Assembly (NCBI GenBank): GCA_963799365.1 | Contig: CAWCWV010000015.1 | Location: forward strand, 62,001 to 126,000 | Reading direction: 5' to 3' | Length of the DNA: 64,000 bases | DNA from: Marinirhabdus sp963799365 | GTDB lineage: Bacteria; Bacteroidota; Bacteroidia; Flavobacteriales; Flavobacteriaceae | Part shown: piece by piece, positions 36,446-45,496 of the stretch | Layout: each line of letters begins with the position of its first letter | Numbering within the stretch: position 1 is the stretch's first letter | Notes under the pieces: generated by a model | What the model saw: the letters and a program-made list of their open reading frames with translations, nothing else | What the model was told of the DNA's origin: nothing | Databases searched by the model: none | Made by a program: the position numbers and the translations under genes

Positions 36446-37517
36446 TAAAAAATCCTGCCATTGGGGTATTCCAGGTTTTAGCAAGGCCTTCATTTTCATC
36501 GGTTACCAATGGGCCAAGAATGGGTTGTCTTCCAGCGCATGAAAAAATCAATAAGGCATCTGCTTCTTCGCTGGAGTCTTTTTTTAACTGGATTGCTTTC
36601 TCGATAACTTCTTCAACGATATCAAATTCTGGTGGATTTGTAAACCAAAATTTCAAGCCCTCCGGCATTGGACTGTCTATAACCAGTGCATTTTCTATTC
36701 TGTCAATACTCATAGGAGTTCTAAGGCCGGTTTCATTGGTGTCCCGTTCTATAATGAATGGATATTCTATCGATAATTCTTCAAATATTTTAAAATCTTT
36801 TTCGGCTATTTTATCGGCTTTGCCCATATATTTTAGATATAATTCCACTGCAGATTTATTGTCAATTTCGTATAGGAACTTGCCTTTACTTTTGGTAACT
36901 GTTCTTGTAATTCCCATAGGTTTCCAGCCCGTAATGGCCATTCCTTTTAGGGAAATTTTATCTTCATTTAATACCAATGCAACAATTCCAAAATTGGATT
37001 CTTCTTTATGCGTAAAAACAAATGTTTCTTTTAAACCCCAATCGTCTCCAGCCATTCCCCCAAAAAATATTTTGTCTTCGCCAAGCTGTTTTTCTAAACT
37101 TTTTACCAGTTTTTCCCCTTCAAAATGCTCACCTTGTTGATTAATGCCAGGACCGCACACGATAAGCGATGGCTTGGTAAATGTTTTTAGCGCTTTTTTT
37201 GCCAATTTTGCAACAGCCTTATCCAAGTTTCCATCTTCCATACTTTCAAACAAAATGGCATAGTGTTCTTTAGCAAGATCTAAAAGTAATATAGCAATTT
37301 CCCCCTCAGACTGTTGACCGTTAATGAATTCGCCACACGAGGTAGCTCCAAAAACCTCAATATTTTTGGAATTTAGCAATTCACAAATGGCTTTTCGGTC
37401 TTGTTTTACGGAAATGAACACTATTGCAATGGTTGGTGTAAAGCCATCGGCCAAGCTATTTTGTAGCGACTGTTTTATGTCTTCTGTTGATTTACCTTGT
37501 ATTGATTTAGATTTCAT
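36357..37517 (-). CDS. FIST-domain sensor protein (copy 1)
   Basis: 386 residues, with FIST N domain (about 20-215) and FIST C domain (about 225-375), ending in the conserved FFTYGEFG ... HHGGACCWVTLKE tail. FIST proteins are cytoplasmic ligand-sensing modules, proposed to bind amino acids or other small molecules, and usually work with kinases or cyclases. Here the protein has no attached output domain; the histidine kinase downstream is the natural partner. Its 3' end is the source of the 158-bp array that follows. Confidence 0.9.
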   Translation of the reverse strand: MKSKSIQGKSTEDIKQSLQNSLADGFTPTIAIVFISVKQDRKAICELLNSKNIEVFGATSCGEFINGQQSEGEIAILLLDLAKEHYAILFESMEDGNLDKAVAKLAKKALKTFTKPSLIVCGPGINQQGEHFEGEKLVKSLEKQLGEDKIFFGGMAGDDWGLKETFVFTHKEESNFGIVALVLNEDKISLKGMAITGWKPMGITRTVTKSKGKFLYEIDNKSAVELYLKYMGKADKIAEKDFKIFEELSIEYPFIIERDTNETGLRTPMSIDRIENALVIDSPMPEGLKFWFTNPPEFDIVEEVIEKAIQLKKDSSEEADALLIFSCAGRQPILGPLVTDENEGLAKTWNTPMAGFFTYGEFGRVLNGRQNHHGGACCWVTLKENI

Positions 37518-37579
37518 AGTTGTTTTATCATCGGAATAAATTCCGAAGTTATTAAATGAGTCGAGCCTATGGCACTTGT

Positions 37580-37706
37580 TTTTCTTTTAGTACCACAACA
37601 CAACAGGCATTGTTATGAAATTTATTGGTACCTATTTTTGATTTTCCATAATCCAATTTTTTGCCCCAACCCTAAAGGGAGTAAAATTGGCTCTTATTTT
37701 TATTTA
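37580..37706. repeat. single extra copy of FIST copy-2 gene end with palindromic element
   Basis: 37580-37690 repeats, with changes, the last 80 bp of the FIST gene beginning at 37707 (offset 131 bp). It ends in an element with arms CCAATTTT / AAAATTGG around GCCCCAACCCTAAAGGG (37653-37690). The tail frame is open but has no ATG. Confidence 0.85.
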
Positions 37707-38867
37707 TTATTTTTCTTTTAAGGCAACAATACAACAGGCGTTGTTATGAAATTCATTGTTGCCTATTTTTGATTTTCCATATTCTCCATAGGTAAAAAAT
37801 CCTACCATGGGGGCATCCCATACTTTTTGTACCTGTTCTATCTCTTCTTGCATTAGTGCCCCAAATGATAAATGTCTGCTTACGCATGAAAACATAATCA
37901 AGGCATCGGCTTGCTGTTGTGGATTATCCTTGATGCTCTCACATTCAGACACCACAGTTTGAATAGCATCAAAATCTGGAGGCAGCGAAAACTTGATTTT
38001 TGACCCTTGCGGCACACCTCCTGTACAAATAAGGGAACGGTCTTTTTGATTGGCAAACCTCGTGGCTCGTATCACAGTATCTCCATTTTCGCGTTCCAAT
38101 TGCAATGGATAATACCAGGAGTTTAGAAATGCCACAATTTCCTGACTCTCATCCAACTTTACAGCTACACCAAGATATTTCATTAAGGTATCCAATGCTG
38201 GTTTATTGTCAATGGTATATACAATATTACCTTGGCTTTTGGTTACTGTTTTTGTGGTACCCATAGCTTTCCAGCCACAGCTAGCGATACCTCTAACATC
38301 TATTTTATCTTCATCGATAATAATTGCTATGAGCGCATTGTCTTTACTTTTTCCGTTGGTAAAAACAAGGGGTTTTTCAGCTATTAGATCATCTCCTGCC
38401 ATGCCTCCAAATAGGGTAATGTCATCCTTCAACGGCGCAGGCGCGCCAAAACCTTGTATAATGCCTTCTATGATTTGTTCACCATCAATGAATATTCCGC
38501 CAGTTGCTATGATAAATGCAGGATTTGTGAAAGTGACTTTTCCAATACCACCTAGTTTTTTTGCATCTTCTAAAGTAGTTTGCTCACCAGTTTCAAGAAA
38601 TTCTATTTTAAAATAATCCGTATTCATATCCAGTAACATGACCACGATACTACCTTCCTCGATGTTGCCATCTATAAATTCACCTGCCGTTGTTGCACCG
38701 AAGATTGCGATACCTTGTTTATTAAAAATTTTGCAGACCGCTTGTCTGTCTTGTTTTATAGAAAGAAAAACGATTGCCAGGGTAGGCTTGAAGCCATCAG
38801 AAGTTGCCATATTAAATTCTTTGATAATGGCTGCTGTAGAATAAGCTTTTATTGTTTTTGATTTCAT
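37707..38867 (-). CDS. FIST-domain sensor protein (copy 2)
   Basis: 386 residues with FIST N and FIST C domains. The FIST C end reads FFTYGEYGKSKIG ... FHNNACCIVALKEK. It is closer to copy 3 than to copy 1 (shared GATTAGEFIDG, LFGGMAGDDL, CGWKAMGTTKTVTKS). No signal or membrane segment, so it should be cytoplasmic. An array of copy-3 gene ends lies upstream and a single copy of its own end lies downstream. Confidence 0.9.
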   Translation of the reverse strand: MKSKTIKAYSTAAIIKEFNMATSDGFKPTLAIVFLSIKQDRQAVCKIFNKQGIAIFGATTAGEFIDGNIEEGSIVVMLLDMNTDYFKIEFLETGEQTTLEDAKKLGGIGKVTFTNPAFIIATGGIFIDGEQIIEGIIQGFGAPAPLKDDITLFGGMAGDDLIAEKPLVFTNGKSKDNALIAIIIDEDKIDVRGIASCGWKAMGTTKTVTKSQGNIVYTIDNKPALDTLMKYLGVAVKLDESQEIVAFLNSWYYPLQLERENGDTVIRATRFANQKDRSLICTGGVPQGSKIKFSLPPDFDAIQTVVSECESIKDNPQQQADALIMFSCVSRHLSFGALMQEEIEQVQKVWDAPMVGFFTYGEYGKSKIGNNEFHNNACCIVALKEK

Positions 38868-38868
38868 T

Positions 38869-39490
38869 TTTTATTTCTCTTTTAAAGCCACAACGCAACA
38901 GGTATTATTATGAAACTCATGCTTCCCTGTTTTTGATTTCCCGAATTCACCAATTTTTTGCCCCAGCCCTAAAGGGAGAAAAATTGGCGCTCATTTTTAA
39001 TGGTTACTTTTCTTTGAGCGCCACAACACAACAGGTGTTATTATGAAACTCATGTTTGCCTGTTTTGGATTTCCCGAATTCACCAATTTTTTGCCCCAGC
39101 CCTAAAGGGAGAAAAATTGGCGCTCATTTTTAATGGTTACTTTTCTTTGAGCGCCACAACACAACAGGTGTTATTATGAAACTCATGTTTGCCTGTTTTG
39201 GATTTCCCAAATTCACCAATTTTTTGCCCCAGCCCTAAAGGGAGAAAAATTGGCGCTCATTTTTAATGGTTACTTTTCTTTGAGCGCCACAACACAACAG
39301 GTGTTATTATGAAACTCATGTTTGCCTGTTTTGGATTTCCCAAATTCACCAATTTTTTGCCCCAGCCCTAAAGGGAGAAAAATTGGCGCTCATTTTTAAT
39401 GGTTACTTTTCTTTGAGCGCCACAACACAACAGGTGTTATTATGAAACTCATGTTTGCCTGTTTTGGATTTCCCAAATTCACCATAGCTA
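38869..39490. repeat. 133-bp tandem array of FIST copy-3 gene ends with palindromic element
   Basis: Units begin at 38869 (diverged), 39002, 39135 and 39268; the true gene end begins at 39401. Spacing is exactly 133 bp. Every unit holds the last 27 codons of the FIST gene plus an element with arms CCAATTTTT / AAAAATTGG around GCCCCAGCCCTAAAGGGAG (38950-38987, 39083-39120, 39216-39253, 39349-39386). No ATG opens the tail frame in these units. The array occupies the whole 535-bp gap between two FIST genes. Confidence 0.95.
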
Positions 39491-40542
39491 AAAAAGCCTA
39501 CCATGGGAGCATCCCAAACTTGTTTTACCTGCTCAATTTCTTCAGACATTAAAATTCCAAAGGACAAATGACGGCTAATACAGGAGAACATGATAAGTGC
39601 GTCAGCTTCTTGCTGGCGATCATTTTTTAACTCCTTGCATTCTTCAACTACTTGCTCAATAGCATCAAAATCTGGTGGAAGTGAAAACTTAACCTTGGAG
39701 CCTTGAGGTACAGTTCCTGCGCAAATGAGGGAACGGTCTTCTTTATTGCCCCACATGGCTGTACGCATAACAGGAGCTACGTTTTCCCTTTCCAATTGTA
39801 AAGGATAATAAGCCCCAATATTAGTCAAAACGTCATTTCCAGTGTCTAAATCTATATCTAGCCCCAAATATTTCATCACCATATCCAGTGCAGGTTTATC
39901 ATCAATTGTATACACAATATTGCCTTCACTTTTTGTGACCGTCTTTGTGGTTCCTATGGGCTTCCATCCACAAGTAGCAATGCCATTTATTTCAATTTTA
40001 TCTTCATCAATAACCAAAGCCAGTACGCCATTTACTGCACCTTCTTTATTTGTAAATACAAGTGGCCCCTCCATAGCTAAGTCATCGCCTGCCATACCTC
40101 CAAAAACGGTTATTTCACTGCCAAAACCTTCAATGATTCCTTCCACGATTTTTTCACCATCAATATGTAACCAACCTGAGGCGATAATAAATGCAGGATT
40201 GGTAAAAGAGTTTTTTCCGGTTAAACCAATTTGCTTTGCATTTTCATAAGTTGTATGCTCGCCAGTCTCACGAAAATGGATTCTAAAATATGCAGGATTA
40301 ATATCGAGCAACATGATTGTTATTCCACCTTCTCCGATCTCTCCATCAATAAACTCACCAGCAGTAGTCGCTCCAAAGACTGTAATTCCTTTTTGATCTA
40401 ATATAGTTCTAACTCCATTCCAGTCTTGTTTGATAGAAAGAAAAACAATGGCTAAAGTGGGTTTAAAATCGTTCTTGATTTCGGCTTTGAGTTTGCTTTC
40501 AATTTCTTGAAGCGTGGTTGCTTTCAGTGTTATTGATTTCAT
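39403..40542 (-). CDS. FIST-domain sensor protein (copy 3)
   Basis: 379 residues with both FIST domains, ending FFSYGEFGKSKTGKHEFHN-NTCCVVALKEK. It is similar to copy 2 along the whole length. It starts 16 bp after the EthD-like gene, so the two are probably translated from one message. Its 3' end is multiplied fourfold downstream. The ligand is unknown; variation among the four FIST copies would allow different ligands to feed one kinase, which is inference. Confidence 0.9.
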   Translation of the reverse strand: MKSITLKATTLQEIESKLKAEIKNDFKPTLAIVFLSIKQDWNGVRTILDQKGITVFGATTAGEFIDGEIGEGGITIMLLDINPAYFRIHFRETGEHTTYENAKQIGLTGKNSFTNPAFIIASGWLHIDGEKIVEGIIEGFGSEITVFGGMAGDDLAMEGPLVFTNKEGAVNGVLALVIDEDKIEINGIATCGWKPIGTTKTVTKSEGNIVYTIDDKPALDMVMKYLGLDIDLDTGNDVLTNIGAYYPLQLERENVAPVMRTAMWGNKEDRSLICAGTVPQGSKVKFSLPPDFDAIEQVVEECKELKNDRQQEADALIMFSCISRHLSFGILMSEEIEQVKQVWDAPMVGFFSYGEFGKSKTGKHEFHNNTCCVVALKEK

Positions 40543-40558
40543 GAGTTTCTATTCAGTT

Positions 40559-40861
40559 TTATTCAATGGATCCTATTATAACCTGTACACCGCCTGTGGC
40601 AAAATTGGATAAATCGGCCGATGTTGCTTGTCCTTCAGAAGAACCCATGGTTTTTTGTAATTGATCCATATCACTAAAATAAATCTCTGCCATTCTGTAA
40701 AAGCTAGGTTTGGAGCCATCTGGAGCACCAACAATTTTTGTAAGTTCCAATTTTGCTACTCCCTTCATTTTAGCTGCCAGTGGTAAGTGCTTATTCTTAT
40801 AATAGGTTTCAAAGGCTTCTGTGTCTGTTGGGTGCCCGTATAGTACTGTTACTTTGTTCAT
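40559..40861 (-). CDS. EthD-family small protein
   Basis: 100 residues forming an EthD/dimeric alpha-beta barrel fold. The start KVTVLYGHPTDTEAFETYYKNKHLPLA is the family signature (F-xx-Y-xxx-H-xP-L). Members of this fold include small mono-oxygenases and binding proteins; in many, the conserved His near the HxP motif lies in the active site. It is lodged between two FIST genes, which hints that it handles or makes the FIST ligand, but nothing else supports that. Confidence 0.85.
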   Translation of the reverse strand: MNKVTVLYGHPTDTEAFETYYKNKHLPLAAKMKGVAKLELTKIVGAPDGSKPSFYRMAEIYFSDMDQLQKTMGSSEGQATSADLSNFATGGVQVIIGSIE

Positions 40862-40899
40862 CTTTTTTGGTTTTGGTTATTATTTATTTTCATTTCCAA

Positions 40900-40943
40900 C
40901 GCTCACCCCTCCCGATAACTATCGGGACTAAAGGGTGCCGGCG
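40900..40943. repeat. GC-rich palindromic element between EthD and FIST genes
   Basis: This variant has the nested palindrome CCCGATAACTATCGGG inside CACCCCT ... AAAGGGTG. It sits in the gap between two genes of the FIST operon and would form a strong hairpin on RNA of either strand. Confidence 0.7.
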
Positions 40944-40977
40944 ATTACATTATAAAGGCACCATTTCATTTAAATAT

Positions 40978-42147
40978 TTATTCTTCCCCTTCGGGGGAGC
41001 TAGAGGGGGACTTTTCCTTTAATGCCACACAACAGGTGGTTAAATTGTGCATTTCCAGATTTCCTCCGGTAGCGCGTGCTAATTCTCCGTTGCTGAACAT
41101 ACCTACTAGGGGGACATTCCAAATATTTTTTACACCTCCAATTTCTTCTGCCATCATAGGCCCAAAAGACATGATTCTGCCTGCACAACTAAAAATTATT
41201 AACGCCTCCGCTTCAGGCATTTTGGTAGCTTTTAAATTTTCTACACCTTTTACTACTTTATACATTACATCCCAATCGGGGGGCAATGAAAATTTTACTT
41301 TTGAACCCTGCGGAACACTGCCGCTCGTGTAAAAAGAACGGTCTGTCCAATCTACAACAAGGCCGGGACGCATAATGGGATCTCCTTTTTCTCTTTGTAA
41401 TTGTAATGGGAAATTTGCTGCTATTTCTAATAACAAATCTTGATTGTCTGGAGTTACATTTTCAAGCCCTCCATATTTTACAGTGAGATCTAACACAGGT
41501 ACATCATCTACTGTAAAAACATGATTTCCATCGCTTTTGGTCACTGTTTTTTCAGTTCCCATCGCTTTCCATCCGCATGTAGCAACTCCTTGGATTTCTA
41601 CTTTGTCCCCGTCGAGCGCAAGACACATTAGTCCATATTTACTTTCTTTAGAATTCGTAAACACAAAGGTTTCAACAAACGTCATGTCGTCTCCAGCAAC
41701 ACCTCCAAAAACGTTTACTTGAGTTCCTATAACATCTTCAAAACCAAGGAGGATTTCTTCTCCATCTACATTGTTATTACTCAAACCAATTAAAAATATA
41801 GGGTTTGTAAACTGGGTTTTTGATTTTTTGGCTACAGCTATTGCTACTTCGCGATAGTTTTTGTTGGGATATTCTTCAATATATAATTGAAAGTGCTCTG
41901 GTTTCATATCCATTAACAGGATAGCCACTGATCCTTTTTCGGTTTCTTCATCTATAAATTCACCATTAGTGGTACAACCAAATACGGTTATATTTTTTTC
42001 ATCAAGAAGCTTGGTGATTGTCGTACGGTCTTGCGCTACCGATATAAATATAATAGCGAGGGTAGGGGTAAAATCCCCAGACAAACTGGCCTCCAACGCT
42101 TCTTTAATTTCTTGGGTGGACTTGCCTTTTATTGATTTTGATTGCAT
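40978..42147 (-). CDS. FIST-domain sensor protein (copy 4) with repeat-derived C-terminal tail
   Basis: 389 residues from ATG 42147 (MQSKSIKGKSTQEI, matching the MKSKSI starts of the other copies; an ATG two codons upstream is possible). FIST N and FIST C domains are intact. The family end CCVALKEK is followed by ten extra residues SPSSSPEGEE. These are encoded by a palindromic sequence (40980-41012, CCCCTTCGGGG followed by AGAGGGGGA) that has replaced the normal stop. It is the first FIST gene of the cluster, 268 bp downstream of the DUF6090 series; that gap holds no recognisable gene. Confidence 0.88.
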   Translation of the reverse strand: MQSKSIKGKSTQEIKEALEASLSGDFTPTLAIIFISVAQDRTTITKLLDEKNITVFGCTTNGEFIDEETEKGSVAILLMDMKPEHFQLYIEEYPNKNYREVAIAVAKKSKTQFTNPIFLIGLSNNNVDGEEILLGFEDVIGTQVNVFGGVAGDDMTFVETFVFTNSKESKYGLMCLALDGDKVEIQGVATCGWKAMGTEKTVTKSDGNHVFTVDDVPVLDLTVKYGGLENVTPDNQDLLLEIAANFPLQLQREKGDPIMRPGLVVDWTDRSFYTSGSVPQGSKVKFSLPPDWDVMYKVVKGVENLKATKMPEAEALIIFSCAGRIMSFGPMMAEEIGGVKNIWNVPLVGMFSNGELARATGGNLEMHNLTTCCVALKEKSPSSSPEGEE

Positions 42148-42421
42148 GGGCATGTGTTTTTACTGATGCTATACCAGCTGATGATTAGGTGTTTAGCAGC
42201 TATGAATTTACAAATTTTTGTTTTGTTTTGAAATACGTAGTTATACCTATTTTAACGATATTTTTAAAAATGCATTTATATAGTAACAATCTATGATAAT
42301 AGGGGGTGGGAGTCAATCACACAATGATGTGATTTTTTAATTTAGCAGAAAGCTATTAGAGAAAAGAATAGAGTGCAAGTATGTAAGTGGTTTCTTCGGA
42401 AATTTTATAGTACTACTATTG

Positions 42422-43174
42422 TCATTCAATTTCAGAAGTAATCATTTCTATTATTTTTTTTGATTTGGTTTCAATGGTTTCGTAGGCGATTATAAAGTCT
42501 AGCGAAATAAGGTTAATTATAACTAAGCCATTTTTGTATTCTGGGCTGTTGAATAATGCTGAAAAATCCTCAGCTGTAATTTGTTGTTCTTCGGCTGTCT
42601 TTAGTCCTGTAAATACTGGCATTAATTGCTCCATATTTGTATGTTTAAAAATAGGTTTTGAAATATATTCACGATAATCATAGGTTTCGTGATCTATGCC
42701 AAAATCGTTGTATTCATATAGTTCTTGTAGTTCCAGCAGCAGGATTTTGATAGCATCATTGGAGATAAGATTGAGGTTTCCGGAACTCGACAACTCAGTG
42801 TAGGTAGTGTTGTTGGGCGTAAAACGTTCCTCCATGATACTGTGTACCACGTTACTGGTTACTTCGTTAATATCGGTTATGGGAACTCCATTGATGTGTG
42901 TCAGTAATTTTTCGCAGCTTTTGTATTTCTCTCTTCGGAAATTGTTTTGGAATGCTAAACTTTTCAGGTCTTTTTGAAGGTCGAGTTGGATGTTGTTCAA
43001 GTATTTTATTTCTTGGTTTCGGTCGGCTCTGTCGTTGTTCCAATTATTCACTTGTACTGCCAAAAGGATACCTACCATCACGAGGATGATTTCGCCTATC
43101 GCATATTTTAGATACTTGTTAGTTTTGCCTTCAACTAAAAGGTTTCTGCGGATTTTTTTAAAAAGATTAATCAT
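42422..43174 (-). CDS. DUF6090 family membrane protein (D23, last of the series)
   Basis: 250 residues. The anchor is of the TKY type (GKTNKYLKYAIGEI) but has drifted more than most: it opens MINLFKKIRR and its helix ends LLAVQVNNWN. The central family motif reads LSSSGNLNLISNDAIKILL. The periplasmic part is helical with no catalytic motif. Its start overlaps the preceding gene by 8 bp, and it is the 3'-terminal gene of the run. Confidence 0.85.
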   Translation of the reverse strand: MINLFKKIRRNLLVEGKTNKYLKYAIGEIILVMVGILLAVQVNNWNNDRADRNQEIKYLNNIQLDLQKDLKSLAFQNNFRREKYKSCEKLLTHINGVPITDINEVTSNVVHSIMEERFTPNNTTYTELSSSGNLNLISNDAIKILLLELQELYEYNDFGIDHETYDYREYISKPIFKHTNMEQLMPVFTGLKTAEEQQITAEDFSALFNSPEYKNGLVIINLISLDFIIAYETIETKSKKIIEMITSEIE

Positions 43175-43934
43175 TGGTAATGTATATTTTACTTTCTATA
43201 GAGCTAATGAGCTTGTCTGTATCTTCCTTAATTTGTTTTAAGTATCCAATGCAATCCTCATTGATCCAATAATGCAGTGCTGCATTTCGCAGATAGAGAT
43301 CCTCATTCTTTCTTACATTTTCTGCTGATACCGCAATTGGTTCCTCTCTAAATAAAAAAGATGTAAAATTAGTATCGAATTGCAGTGCATTGGTATTGAT
43401 AAAAAGGGGCGCATCTATTGGTATCGCCCAGTCCTTATTTATCTGAAAATTTGACTGAACAAATTCATAGGCTGTATAGTGACCTACAATTTTGTCTCGT
43501 AATTCTGTATCCTTGACCAAGCTCAAATTTCCGGTGCTCGCCAAGTCTTTATAGGTTGAAGTAGAGGGATTAAAAACAGGGTACAGGGAACCATAAATCA
43601 TATAATCTGACACACGTTGTATAAGTAATGTGTCAGAGAAAGTTCTATCGATTAATGCCTCGCTAAGTAGCTTTATCTTTATATTGTTATTTTGCAATCG
43701 CTTTATCTCAAGATTGAAAGTTGTTAAATCTTTTTTGTTTTCTTCTATTAAGCGATTTAAATAGTCTCTCTCTTGTTTTTTTAGTTTTTGATTTTCATTT
43801 GAAATGTTAATCTGTAGTGCAATGAGAATCCCAATTACCACAAGGATGATTTCACCTATGGCATAGAGCATATATTTAGAAAAGCGGTTTTCTAGTACTA
43901 ATCGTTGGCGTATATGGCGGAAGAATTTTATCAT
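43167..43934 (-). CDS. DUF6090 family membrane protein (D22)
   Basis: 255 residues. SKY-type anchor (ENRFSKYMLYAIGEI, helix about 22-44). After the helix the usual NNWNE is replaced by NISNENQ. The central motif is LASTGNLSLVKDTELRD, followed by a helical region. The start codon shares one base with the stop of the upstream paralogue (TAATG), and its own end overlaps the next start by 8 bp. Confidence 0.86.
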   Translation of the reverse strand: MIKFFRHIRQRLVLENRFSKYMLYAIGEIILVVIGILIALQINISNENQKLKKQERDYLNRLIEENKKDLTTFNLEIKRLQNNNIKIKLLSEALIDRTFSDTLLIQRVSDYMIYGSLYPVFNPSTSTYKDLASTGNLSLVKDTELRDKIVGHYTAYEFVQSNFQINKDWAIPIDAPLFINTNALQFDTNFTSFLFREEPIAVSAENVRKNEDLYLRNAALHYWINEDCIGYLKQIKEDTDKLISSIESKIYITND

Positions 43935-44692
43935 TAATCTATATTGTAATTTTCTTGGATTTCTGAAATGAGATTTAAAGCCATTTCCTCTCTTTTTTCA
44001 CTAACCGACTCTCCTAAATTAAGGGCACCATTGAAATACTGTAGGCTGTTCATTAATTGATTTAGTATTACAGGATCTTCTGTAAGCATATCGGACGATT
44101 TAGCATCTTGCATTTTACGCTCTCGCAAGATTTTTAAAAGTAATTCAGCATCAAATATTTTGCCTAGTGTATCTACATAGTCAGCAGCCCAGAGCATACT
44201 GGCTTCTTTATAACCATCAAATTCATTTAAAGAATTATAATAATTAGACACTCCTTCAGAAATTTTTTTATCTCGTATTAGTCGCAAATGTCCTGAGCTT
44301 TTCATTTGTTCGTACGTACGCTCTACAGGACTTATGATCTTCCATTTTATAGTGACCATTCTTGTCCAATAAGCAAGTTGACTTACATGCGACTTTCTAT
44401 CTTCAGATTTTAGTCCGTATACAATAGAATCTACAAGCTTATAGATTTCGCCATTTCGTTTTTGGAAGCTATTATAAATATTCACATCGTCCTTTAAATC
44501 TTCGAGCATATTTACCATATACTCTCGCTCTATGCGTTTTTCAGATTTTTCTTCATTCCAGTTATTAATCTGAAGTGCAATTAATATCCCAATCACCACA
44601 AGGATGATTTCACCTATGGCGTAGAGTAGATACTTGCTGAACTTATTTTTAGCAACTAATCGTTGACGGATATGGCGGAAGAATTTTATCAT
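43934..44692 (-). CDS. DUF6090 family membrane protein (D21)
   Basis: 252 residues. SKY-type anchor (KNKFSKYLLYAIGEI). The central motif is MKSSGHLRLIRDKKISE. The C-terminal half, rich in charged heptads (LLKILRERKMQDAKSSDML), differs from all its neighbours. A 56-bp gap separates it from the upstream copy, one of the wider gaps in the series. Confidence 0.86.
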   Translation of the reverse strand: MIKFFRHIRQRLVAKNKFSKYLLYAIGEIILVVIGILIALQINNWNEEKSEKRIEREYMVNMLEDLKDDVNIYNSFQKRNGEIYKLVDSIVYGLKSEDRKSHVSQLAYWTRMVTIKWKIISPVERTYEQMKSSGHLRLIRDKKISEGVSNYYNSLNEFDGYKEASMLWAADYVDTLGKIFDAELLLKILRERKMQDAKSSDMLTEDPVILNQLMNSLQYFNGALNLGESVSEKREEMALNLISEIQENYNID

Positions 44693-44748
44693 TGGTTGGC
44701 TATTCTTTAATTTCTTTATGCAGTAAATCTAGAATTTCAAGAATTCTA

Positions 44749-45492
44749 TTATGAAGGCTTTTGGACTCTAAATTGGCGATGTAATTTATATAAATGGCAT
44801 TGGAAAGAAGAACTTTCTAATTCTTTGTCATTCAAAATTTTGTCTAAGCTTATACTTTTTGGTGACTTGCTTATGTATGGTTTATCTTCTATTTCTTTTT
44901 TATCCATAAGGTAATTGAAATTATCCTTGATTTCCCAATACGCATTATCTATGTCTCTACCTATACCAGCCTTGATAATATAAGGTAGCAAGATATTCCT
45001 GTAATTGCCTACATATTCTTGTTCTAGTTCACTAAGCTGTATTATATAAGTAGACCATTGTGTTAATTGCTTTTTAAGCGATGTGTTTTTTATTAACCTA
45101 AGGTTACCTGAACTAACAAGGTCATTATTTATTGGGTCGAAAGTGGGTGTATTGGTTAATACGCTTATATTGGCCATTACGCTATCTCTGTTAGTAACTA
45201 TTGGATTGTCCATATAACCTAATGTTAGCGTGGCTGCATTAATTATTGCAGTTCTCAATTCAATTTTATTTTCGAGTTGTAATAGGTTGGCTTGGTACTC
45301 TTCTTCCAATTGTCTTAAAACTACTTGCTCTTTTATTCTATCCTTTCGGTTCTCATTCCAGGTATTAATCTGCAATGCAATAAGAATTCCAATAACGACG
45401 AGGATGATTTCACCTATGGCGTAGATAAAATACTTGGAAAAACGATTTTCTCCAATCAAGCGTTGACGAATATGGCGGAAGAATTTTATCAT
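44749..45492 (-). CDS. DUF6090 family membrane protein (D20, subgroup with PTFDP motif)
   Basis: 247 residues from ATG 45492 (MIKFFRHIRQRL). A longer frame from 45522 runs back into the end of the DUF559 gene and is rejected. It belongs to a recognisable subgroup sharing ANLLQLENKI, PTFDPINNDLVSSGNLRLI and a later LLPYI segment with D7, D16 and D1. The anchor is SKY-type. It follows the DUF559 gene by 4 bp. Confidence 0.86.
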   Translation of the reverse strand: MIKFFRHIRQRLIGENRFSKYFIYAIGEIILVVIGILIALQINTWNENRKDRIKEQVVLRQLEEEYQANLLQLENKIELRTAIINAATLTLGYMDNPIVTNRDSVMANISVLTNTPTFDPINNDLVSSGNLRLIKNTSLKKQLTQWSTYIIQLSELEQEYVGNYRNILLPYIIKAGIGRDIDNAYWEIKDNFNYLMDKKEIEDKPYISKSPKSISLDKILNDKELESSSFQCHLYKLHRQFRVQKPS

Positions 45493-45496
45493 TTGA

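Noticed and set aside
36520..37140. 206-residue plus-strand ORF
   Set aside because: Antisense to a complete FIST gene, with low-complexity Ser/Ile/Phe composition typical of a shadow frame.
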